Source of the DNA: JACDDK01 sp038198445
Lineage (GTDB): Bacteria; Actinomycetota; Rubrobacteria; Rubrobacterales; Rubrobacteraceae
Length of the DNA stretch: 8,571 nt
Direction of reading: 5' to 3'
NCBI GenBank assembly: GCA_038198445.1
Contig: JBBPZZ010000067.1
Span: forward strand, 1 to 8,571
The translations under genes were made by a program, and so were the position numbers. Below, one piece after another: positions 1-5,252 of the stretch. The notes beneath the pieces were generated by a model, which was not told where the DNA came from, did no database searches, and worked only from the letters and a program-made list of their open reading frames with translations. Each line of letters opens with the position of its first letter. Within the stretch, counting starts at the first letter, position 1.

Positions 1-1
1 C

Positions 2-112
2 AGCGCCCTGGGCTACCGAACGCCTTGGGAATTCGCGGCCTCGTGCTGCGCAGCGGCGCAAGCAGGTACGGGGCTTACAAAGGAGCTACAATCGGCAACC
101 ACACTCTCATAG
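2..112 (+). CDS. IS3-family transposase (orfB), C-terminal fragment cut by window edge
   Basis: An open frame runs from the window edge to a TAG at 110-112 and encodes 36 residues. It contains SALGYRTPWEFAA, the pattern that typically closes the DDE integrase domain of IS3-family OrfB transposases (a 'lGyrTPxeFa' signature shortly before the end). The protein would cut and join DNA ends during transposition. The catalytic residues lie upstream, outside the window, so activity cannot be judged. The stop is followed within a few bases by a sequence that looks like the terminal inverted repeat of the same element. The family call rests on the short signature plus this layout; the subgroup cannot be fixed from so little sequence. 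Confidence 0.68.
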   Translation, partial: SALGYRTPWEFAASCCAAAQAGTGLTKELQSATTLS

Positions 113-115
113 CAC

Positions 116-141
116 CTGGTACAGAGATCGGGGGCCGGTCA
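116..141. repeat. Putative right terminal inverted repeat of the IS3-type element
   Basis: Read on the minus strand from 141 the sequence starts TGACCGGCCCCCGATCTC and continues to CCAG. IS3-family ends characteristically begin with TGA followed by a C-rich stretch, and this one sits directly after the transposase stop codon, as expected for a right end. The left end lies outside the window, so neither the pairing nor a target duplication can be verified. The outer boundary is inferred to be base 141. Confidence 0.5.
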
Positions 142-385
142 GGGGTGTTGTTGGATGAGGAAGCATTGAAATGAGTGTGTTTCGAGAGACGACCGCAAGG
201 GGTCTCCGAACGCGCCACGTATGGCGATGTTGTCCTCGGCGTCCACCTCGATCTTGAGTTGGAGCCGTCGGTACATCTCGGCCCGATCCTCCCCGGTGGC
301 GCGGTTGTTCAGTCACTCTTTGGAAGCACCCTCGATCAGCGCCCGCGTCTCGGCGAGGTATTCGCTTAGCTCCCGCCGACCGCGC
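139..385 (-). pseudogene. Remnant of a serine recombinase C-terminus
   Basis: On the minus strand one frame reads ELSEYLAETRALIEGASKE, then a TGA (plus-strand 313-315), then continues in the same frame through RAEMYRRLQLKIEVD and EDNIAIRGAFGD. The second block resembles the end of large serine recombinases, where a helix ending in R-x-L-x-L-x-I-x-V is followed by a short beta hairpin (D-x-x-G/D-N-I-x-I-x-G). No start codon or catalytic domain is present, and the frame is lost upstream of about 385. The frame finally stops at a TGA (139-141) that is itself the outermost triplet of the neighbouring IS3-type end, so the insertion probably cut the gene's 3' end. Non-functional. The family call is from memory of the pattern and only moderately secure. 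Confidence 0.42.
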
Positions 386-453
386 CGTTGAAGGTCTTGA
401 TCCTGGTGGCTATGGCGCCTCCTCCAGCATCCTCAGCAAAGATAGGGGTGGCG

Positions 454-482
454 TTGGGAAATGCGCCATTCGTGCGTACAAT
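454..482 (+). promoter_or_regulatory. Sigma-70-type promoter for the 290-residue gene
   Basis: TTGGGA at 454-459 and TACAAT at 477-482 are separated by exactly 17 bases. The -10 box matches consensus in 5 of 6 positions and the -35 in 4 of 6. Transcription would begin near 489, leaving a leader of about 40 bases that contains the GGAGG at 513-517. Confidence 0.5.
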
Positions 483-530
483 CAACGATACGGTCAGACA
501 CCACATACCTTCGGAGGATGGGACCCCGAG

Positions 531-1403
531 ATGAACGAGCAGCCTCCCTACATGGACAAGTGCAGGCAGATGGACGTTGACGAGCTTGCAGGGTACATCA
601 GGGAGAGTCTGCACCGGATGTACGACTACGATCCTGGTGTCGATCACCCTCACACGTACGAGGAATTCTTGGTCGTGTGGAGGCTGCTACGAGCAAAGGC
701 CGATGCGGGGCCGCCCGCTCCTGCTCTCCCGCGTAATCGACTTGAAGCCGCGTACCTCAAGCGGCAGCGAACCAAGCATCTTCTGTATAACGAAGCGCCC
801 GGCAACCCGAAGTTCAAGAAGCAGGACATACGCCAGATGGAGCGTACACTGAAGCGGCTGGACCGGGAGATCGAGCAGATGGAGGCCAGGGACGAATACG
901 ACCGCCTGGGAGCCCCGGCTCCCGAAAGGACGACGCAGGCGGCCGTTCGCCGCACCGCGTCTGAGATCTTCGAGGAGATCGAAAACGCCTTCAAGCACCT
1001 CACGACCGGCCGCCGTCTACAATGGCGCCCCGCAACACCAGGCTCTCTTTCTCTCGCCAACATCAGCCGGTACTACGAGGAGAAGCGCCGCTATAACCCG
1101 GAGGTCAGGTTCGACATGGAGCGCATCGAGAAGGCGCGCGAGCTCGGCCCCGACGATCCGCCTTGGCTCGGACCCGATGGTTTCGACGGTTACGTCATCT
1201 TCACGTTTCCCGGCACCACGAAAGCCCTAATGGAGTGCCCCGAGGTAGGCAACGCCGCCTACGTGATCCATAAGGGCTGGGAAAGCTGGTCGCAGATGGA
1301 CAAGCAGGAACTCATAGCGGAAGCGGAGCGAGGGGGCGACGTCACGAGGATTCCCCATCAAGGGGATGACTGGCCCGACAAGATCAAGCGCGAAATAGAA
1401 TGA
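531..1403 (+). CDS. Conserved-looking hypothetical protein, 290 aa, helical with a small C-terminal beta-type domain
   Basis: I do not recognise a named family. The protein is soluble, with no signal peptide or membrane segment. Residues 10-60 are helical. Residues 70-125 form a strongly charged helix likely to be a coiled coil (KRQRTKHLL... QMERTLKRLDREIEQMEAR). A linker at about 126-140 leads into more helix (143-160). Residues 217-290 look like a compact separate domain: an aromatic GYVIFTFPG strand, then GNAAYVI, W250, W253, and a late IPHQGDDW motif. The 'strand, GNA-Y-V, W, H-x-G-D-W' arrangement resembles C-terminal segments I have seen in other uncharacterised bacterial proteins, but I cannot name it. 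The ATG at 531 is chosen because GGAGG lies 13 bases upstream and a good promoter precedes it. The gene stands alone: IS and recombinase debris lie upstream and convergent DUF1348 genes downstream. This location suggests, but does not show, acquisition with mobile DNA. Confidence 0.8.
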   Translation: MNEQPPYMDKCRQMDVDELAGYIRESLHRMYDYDPGVDHPHTYEEFLVVWRLLRAKADAGPPAPALPRNRLEAAYLKRQRTKHLLYNEAPGNPKFKKQDIRQMERTLKRLDREIEQMEARDEYDRLGAPAPERTTQAAVRRTASEIFEEIENAFKHLTTGRRLQWRPATPGSLSLANISRYYEEKRRYNPEVRFDMERIEKARELGPDDPPWLGPDGFDGYVIFTFPGTTKALMECPEVGNAAYVIHKGWESWSQMDKQELIAEAERGGDVTRIPHQGDDWPDKIKREIE

Positions 1404-1476
1404 GAGTAGCGTAAACGCTATATCAGCCCCACCCCTACCTCCGGGTCCTCGCCCAGCCTTGTGGAGATCACCGAGT

Positions 1477-1893
1477 TCAGCGGAACTTGCGCTCCGTCTC
1501 GTCTATCTTGTAGTCGTTGATGGAGGCGTCGCGGCGGCGCATGAGCCCGTTCTCGTCGAACTCCCACAATTCATTACCATGACTTCTCCACCATTGTCCC
1601 TCAGCGTCCCGACTCTCATACTCGAACCTGACCGCGATGCGATTCTCCGTGAAGCACCAGAGGTTCTTCTCCAGCCGGTAGTCCAACTCCCGCGCCCACT
1701 TTCGCTTCAAGAACTCGACTATAGCTTCGCGGCCCTCGAAGAACTCGTCACGGTTCCTCCACTTCGAGTCCGGCGTATACGCTAGCGACACCTTCTCGGG
1801 GTCGCGACTGTTCCAGCCATCTTGTGCCGCCTTCACCTTCTGCCTCGCGGTCTCCTCGGTGAATGGCGGTACGGGCGGTCTGACCTGCTCCAT
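1477..1893 (-). CDS. DUF1348 / NTF2-like (SnoaL-fold) protein, copy A, shortened C-terminus
   Basis: A 138-residue protein clearly of the DUF1348 family, small NTF2/SnoaL-fold proteins with no firmly established reaction. Family hallmarks are present in order: PPFTEETA (about 9-16), WNSRDPEKVSLAYT (27-40), WRNRDEFF.GRE (45-55), RKWARELDY (64-72), RFEYE (89-93), GQWWRSHGNELWEFDENGLM (99-118) and RRRDASIND (119-127). Members usually run about 15-20 residues further, ending in a P-x-G-x-x-P-x-x-x-P-G-L-type tail after the K-F-x-W motif. Here a TGA follows KFR directly, so the last segment is missing. The start is ATG with AAGGAG about nine bases upstream. It lies 19 bases downstream of its paralogue (copy B) and is probably co-transcribed with it. 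The missing tail may or may not matter for folding. Confidence 0.85.
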   Translation of the reverse strand: MEQVRPPVPPFTEETARQKVKAAQDGWNSRDPEKVSLAYTPDSKWRNRDEFFEGREAIVEFLKRKWARELDYRLEKNLWCFTENRIAVRFEYESRDAEGQWWRSHGNELWEFDENGLMRRRDASINDYKIDETERKFR

Positions 1894-1912
1894 GCGTGTT
1901 CTCCTTCCGTCT

Positions 1913-2317
1913 TTAGGCAGCGAATTCCACCGCTACCTCCGGCTTCTCTCCGGGGCGTTGCATGGCGGTGATCTTCGTTGTGTTCGGGTGGTGGAGGTGA
2001 GACCGCCACCACTGGCCGCTTTCATCCCGCGATTCGTACTCGAAGCGGACCGAGATGCGGTTCCCCTGGTAACACCACAACTCCTTCATGAGCTTGTAGT
2101 CGAGTTCCCTGGCCCACTTGCGCTCAAGGAAGGCCAAGATCTCCTCCCGCCCCTTGAAGAACTCGTCGCGGTTGCGCCACTCGGAGTCCTCGGTGTAGGC
2201 GAGCGACACCTTCTCCGGGTCCCGGCTGTTCCAGGCGTCCTGGGCTTTCTTTACCTTCTCGCGCGCCGACGCCTCATCAAACGGCGGCAACGGCGGTCGT
2301 TCCTGTGACTGGGCCAC
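1913..2317 (-). CDS. DUF1348 / NTF2-like protein, copy B, with a replaced C-terminal tail
   Basis: A 134-residue paralogue of the adjacent copy A. Residues 1-107 follow the family: PPLPPF, WNSRDPEKVSLAYT, WRNRDEFFKGREE, RKWARELDY, RFEYESRD, GQWWRSH. Immediately after WWRSH (residue 107) the expected GNELWEFDENGLMRRR segment is absent. It is replaced by about 27 unrelated residues beginning LHHPNTTKI and ending VAVEFAA. That removes the last strands of the NTF2-like fold, so the protein may be unstable or non-functional. The start is GTG: AAAGGAGG lies 7 bases upstream, an excellent Shine-Dalgarno sequence, and a promoter lies just beyond. It is the first gene of a two-gene unit with copy A. 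The foreign tail looks like a deletion or recombination junction rather than a simple frameshift, but its source is not identifiable here. Confidence 0.75.
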   Translation of the reverse strand: MAQSQERPPLPPFDEASAREKVKKAQDAWNSRDPEKVSLAYTEDSEWRNRDEFFKGREEILAFLERKWARELDYKLMKELWCYQGNRISVRFEYESRDESGQWWRSHLHHPNTTKITAMQRPGEKPEVAVEFAA

Positions 2318-2343
2318 TCTAAATCCTCCTTTTCCTATCTCGA

Positions 2344-2372
2344 ATTACACGGGATTCCGTATCTAAATTCAA
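2344..2372 (-). promoter_or_regulatory. Sigma-70-type promoter for the DUF1348 pair
   Basis: On the minus strand TTGAAT (plus 2367-2372) and TGTAAT (plus 2344-2349) are separated by 17 bases. The -10 matches consensus in 5 of 6 positions. Transcription would start near 2337, about 20 bases before the GTG start of copy B, leaving room for its AAAGGAGG. It lies between the end of the transporter gene and copy B, so the pair can be expressed separately from the transporter. Confidence 0.5.
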
Positions 2373-2386
2373 GAGACGAGCGAAAT

Positions 2387-3280
2387 CTAACTCTCGGCCT
2401 CTTTCTCACTTTGGGACCTTCGATTGACGAGGTAGATGCCGGAGACTACGAGCGCCGCGCCGACGAGCAGGGAGAGTCCCAGAGTCTCGTTAAGAAAAAT
2501 AGCGCCGATGACGACGGCCGCAAGCGGCACGACGAAGATGTAGGAGGCGACCCGGCTCGCCTCCCCGGCCCGCACGAGCCCCAGAAAGAGCAGCCAGGCG
2601 AAGCCCGTCCCGATAAGCGCCGAGTACAACAGGCTCGCGACGAACGGTCCCTTCCAGGAGATAGCGCCCCACGACTCCGTCGTCAGCCCGAGCGCCGTCA
2701 GCGCGACGCCCCCGATCAGGAACGGTACGGCCACGGCCCAGAGCGTCGAGACCCGCGCCTCGTACTTCTTGAAAAAGACTGTCCCCAGAGCCCAGAACAG
2801 CGCGGAGGACACTCCGAAGGCGACGCCTGCGAGTGTGATCTCTCCGCCCTCCAGGCCGCCGGAGCTGACGGCCACGATACCGGCGAACCCGAGCAGGAGT
2901 CCCACTACCTTCATCACCGTGAGCGACTCGCCCAGGATCATCCAGGCCAGAAAACCGACGAGGATGGGTTGCAGATAGATCAGGACAGCCGCCGTCCCCG
3001 AGGGCAGGCTCATTACCGCGAAAGTCTGCCCCCCGATAAACAGCGCCGCGTTGAACGCCGCCAGAAGCAGAAATACCCGCCAGTCGCGCCGGAAGTTCGG
3101 GTTCCCGCCCCAGACAAGGGCGACGGCCGTTATAAGGAGCCCGCCGAGCAGAGTCCTTATTCCAGCGAACAGCAACGGCGGCGAGTAGTCGAGCCCGATC
3201 TTGACCGCCGAGAAAGCCGAACTCCAGAAAATTACCAGTAGAACACACGCCAGCACCCCGAAGCGGCGCTTGCCAAACAT
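2387..3280 (-). CDS. EamA/DMT-superfamily transporter (10 TM)
   Basis: A 297-residue integral membrane protein of the drug/metabolite transporter superfamily. It has two EamA repeats (about 8-140 and 150-290), each giving five hydrophobic helices. The first repeat opens with FWSSAFSAVKIGL and PPLLFAGIR, the usual EamA pattern of W, S/F, K-x-G and P-x-x-F-A-x-x-R. A P-x-L-V-G-F-L-A stretch and a LGE motif before helix 5 of the first repeat, and LNETL near the end of the second, are also typical. Such proteins export amino acids, nucleosides or other small metabolites; the substrate cannot be read from sequence. The hydrophilic tail ends in EKEAES. The start is ambiguous: ATG at 3280 (AGGAGG 11 bases upstream) or TTG at 3286 (AGGAGG 5 bases upstream) would change the protein by only two residues. 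Confidence 0.9.
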   Translation of the reverse strand: MFGKRRFGVLACVLLVIFWSSAFSAVKIGLDYSPPLLFAGIRTLLGGLLITAVALVWGGNPNFRRDWRVFLLLAAFNAALFIGGQTFAVMSLPSGTAAVLIYLQPILVGFLAWMILGESLTVMKVVGLLLGFAGIVAVSSGGLEGGEITLAGVAFGVSSALFWALGTVFFKKYEARVSTLWAVAVPFLIGGVALTALGLTTESWGAISWKGPFVASLLYSALIGTGFAWLLFLGLVRAGEASRVASYIFVVPLAAVVIGAIFLNETLGLSLLVGAALVVSGIYLVNRRSQSEKEAES

Positions 3281-3359
3281 CTGCAAAACTTCCTCCTCAA
3301 ATAAAATTCTAAAAGATCAAACGCCATGAGCTTACTACGAAGAGCGTCCGGAGTCGCCG

Positions 3360-3388
3360 GAGTTGGCCGTCTTTTCAGTAGCCAACTC
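3360..3388 (-). terminator. Hairpin at the end of the ABC permease gene
   Basis: On the minus strand GAGTTGGC, a 13-base loop and GCCAACTC form a perfect 8-bp stem that begins at the permease stop codon. There is no T-run after it, so it is not a canonical intrinsic terminator. It may stabilise the 3' end or contribute to attenuation between the permease and the downstream transporter gene. Confidence 0.3.
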
Positions 3389-4097
3389 AGTAGCGCAGCT
3401 TGTAGCCGCGGCGGAAGATCTCCGTGGCGACCAGAAAACTCAACACCGCGAAGACCGCCAGGGCCACCAGCGCCGGATAGGCCGGTATGTCAGAGATCCC
3501 AAGCACGGAGAAACGGAAGGTGTCGACGGCGTAGAAGATAGGATTCAGGTACGTCGCCACCCGTAGCGGACCTGGCAACATCTCGACCGAATAGAAGACG
3601 CCGCCGAGGAAAGAGAGCGGCTGAATGACGATGCTGGTCATGAAAAAGATGTGGTCGATGCGCGTCGAGAGTACCCCCGCCACCACTCCCACGGACGCGA
3701 AGACGATGCTCGTCGCCAGTGCGGAGGCGGCCAACAGCAGCGGATGCTCCAGCGGCAGACCCGCGAGCGGCACCGCCAAAGCGAACGTACCGATACCTAC
3801 GAGCATCCCGCGCGCCACCCCGCCCATCACGTAAGCCAGGGCCATCTGAAGCGGCGTGATCGGGCTTATAAGCACGTCGTCTATGTAGCGCTCGCGCTTG
3901 GCGTCGAAGAGGCTCGAAGACGTATTGCCATACGAAGCGGTAATGATGCTCATCAAGACCAGACCGGGGAGTATGTACTGCAGGTACGGTATGCCCGAGA
4001 CCTCCCGGATACGGCTGCCAAGCCCGTATCCGAAGACCAGGATGTACAGCAGCGAAGTCAACAGCGGTGAAAGCAAAGTCTGGCTCCAGACCTTCAT
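3387..4097 (-). CDS. ABC-2 type transporter permease (start probably further upstream)
   Basis: An integral membrane permease of the ABC-2 family, the YadH/NodJ/DrrB-like group. It would form the transmembrane channel of an exporter for a drug, lipid or polysaccharide. Visible features are SPLLTSLLYILVFGYGLG (TM1), the YLQYILPGLVLMSII region (TM2), the cytoplasmic-side block AKRERYIDDVLISPI.P..., three further hydrophobic stretches, LNPIFYAVDTFRF before the last helix, and the common ending RRGYKLRY. From the ATG at 4097 the protein is 236 residues, shorter than the usual 250-265. The frame is open upstream to the stop of the aldo-keto reductase gene, and the extra residues end SREIRRFMKVWSQTLLSP, a family-typical N-terminus. 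The only strong Shine-Dalgarno (GAAGGAG) lies just after that stop codon. The true start may therefore be a rare ATT at 4169, giving 260 residues. No ABC ATPase gene is in the window. Confidence 0.87.
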   Translation of the reverse strand: MKVWSQTLLSPLLTSLLYILVFGYGLGSRIREVSGIPYLQYILPGLVLMSIITASYGNTSSSLFDAKRERYIDDVLISPITPLQMALAYVMGGVARGMLVGIGTFALAVPLAGLPLEHPLLLAASALATSIVFASVGVVAGVLSTRIDHIFFMTSIVIQPLSFLGGVFYSVEMLPGPLRVATYLNPIFYAVDTFRFSVLGISDIPAYPALVALAVFAVLSFLVATEIFRRGYKLRY

Positions 4098-4184
4098 AAA
4101 CCGCCTGATCTCTCGTGAAAGCAGCGTTCGGAACGGTAGCCCGAAGGTCCCAGTTAACCCCTTATGAATGACGCTCTTCTCCTT

Positions 4185-5153
4185 CTACGCGTAGTAGTTG
4201 CGAACCCAGCGATGGGCCTTTAGCTTCTGGACCTGGTCTTTGGGCAAGCCCTCTCCGTCGCCGACAGCCATGTTGCGCTCGACGTTGCGGAGCGAGCGCA
4301 TACCGGGGATGACGGTCGAGACCGCCGGATGGCTAAGAATGTAGCGCAAAGCTATCTCCGCCATTTCGTCCTCGGAAGCTCCCAACTCATATAGGATGGC
4401 CTTCACCCGGTCCTGGACCTCCTGCTTGCGGTCGCCGCGGAAGTAGTGGCTCCGGAAGTCCTCCTCGTCGAAGGTTGTCTCCGGTGTGATCCTGCCGGTA
4501 AGGGCGCCCTCGTCGAACGGGACGCGCACGATCACGCCGACGTTGTGCTCCTGGCAAATGGGCAGTAGCTCGTCCTCGGGGCTCTGGTCGAAGACGTTGT
4601 AGATCACCTGCACCGTGTCCACCACGCCCGTCTCTATAAGCCGGATTGCGTTCGCCGGCTGATGGTCGTTTATAGAGACCCCGAAGTTCTGGATCTTCCC
4701 CTCGCTCTTCAGCTCCTCGACCGCTTCAAGCCAGCTTCCGTCACCGACCCATTCGTCCTGCCACACGTGGAACTGCTGAACGTCTATCGTATCCAGCCCC
4801 AGGTTCTTGAGACTTTGCTCGGTACACTTCCGCACGTAGGCTCCAGGGAATACGTCCTCCGGGTTCAGGCCGGACGGCGCGGGCCAGATGCCGTTCTTCG
4901 GCGGGATCTTGCTGGCGACGTAGACCCGCTCGCTCCTCTCTCGGACGACCTGGCCCACGAGCCGCTCGCTGTGTCCCTCACCGTAGGCGAGCGCAGTGTC
5001 TATAAAGTTCAGGCCGAGGTCTATGGCGCGGTTCAGGGCCTTCAGCGACTCGTTGTCTTCGGCCCCGATCCACTGCTTGCCGCTGATCCCCCACGCCCCG
5101 TAGCCAATCTCCGAGACTTCTATTCCCGTAGCGCCGAGCTTCCTGTAATTCAT
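4185..5153 (-). CDS. Aldo/keto reductase
   Basis: A 322-residue NAD(P)H-dependent oxidoreductase of the aldo/keto reductase superfamily, a cytosolic (alpha/beta)8 barrel that reduces carbonyl groups. The catalytic tetrad is visible: D52 and Y57 in NFIDTALAYGEG, K82 in VYVASK and H129 in VQQFHVW. The opening YRKLGATGIEVSEIGYGAW and the cofactor-phosphate site STVIPGMRSLRNVERN (279-294) are typical. The sequence resembles the bacterial group annotated as general stress or 'predicted oxidoreductase' AKRs; the substrate is not deducible. ATG 5153 is chosen because GTGGAG sits 6-7 bases upstream; the alternative GTG at 5165 lies inside that Shine-Dalgarno. The stop codon is followed at once by GAAGGAG, the probable ribosome-binding site of the downstream ABC permease, so the two genes appear to form a coupled operon. 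A dynamin gene diverges upstream. Confidence 0.92.
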   Translation of the reverse strand: MNYRKLGATGIEVSEIGYGAWGISGKQWIGAEDNESLKALNRAIDLGLNFIDTALAYGEGHSERLVGQVVRERSERVYVASKIPPKNGIWPAPSGLNPEDVFPGAYVRKCTEQSLKNLGLDTIDVQQFHVWQDEWVGDGSWLEAVEELKSEGKIQNFGVSINDHQPANAIRLIETGVVDTVQVIYNVFDQSPEDELLPICQEHNVGVIVRVPFDEGALTGRITPETTFDEEDFRSHYFRGDRKQEVQDRVKAILYELGASEDEMAEIALRYILSHPAVSTVIPGMRSLRNVERNMAVGDGEGLPKDQVQKLKAHRWVRNYYA

Positions 5154-5226
5154 ATAATTCTCCACTCTCGCTTACACGCAGAGACGTATGGTAGCAGCCA
5201 TGAGGGTATACATAGCGCAGGCCGTC

Positions 5227-5232
5227 TATAAT
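5227..5232 (+). promoter_or_regulatory. -10 box (TATAAT) for the dynamin-like gene
   Basis: A perfect TATAAT occurs 20 bases before the TTG start codon. No good -35 hexamer is found 16-19 bases upstream, so an activator or another sigma factor may be involved, or the match may be fortuitous. Transcription from it would start near 5239, leaving a leader only just long enough for the AGGAGG at 5239-5244. Confidence 0.35.
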
Positions 5233-5252
5233 GCGCCGAGGAGGTGTGACGA

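Noticed and set aside
107..369. Short reading frames on both strands (69 and 64 residues) over the IS end and recombinase remnant
   Set aside because: Neither has a ribosome site or a plausible protein. A different minus-strand frame shows the recombinase-like similarity, so these are shadows.
366..653. 95-residue minus-strand frame overlapping the start of the 290-residue gene
   Set aside because: Mostly antisense to a gene with a good promoter and Shine-Dalgarno sequence; composition is not protein-like.
1407..1420. TAGCGT-AA-ACGCTA palindrome between the convergent 290-residue gene and DUF1348 copy A
   Set aside because: The loop would be only two bases and there is no T-run, so it is a poor terminator; chance palindromes of this length are common.
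2411..3241. 276-residue plus-strand frame opposite the EamA transporter
   Set aside because: Extremely rich in Arg, Asp, Pro and Gln with no hydrophobic core, the usual mirror image of a membrane-protein gene in GC-rich DNA.
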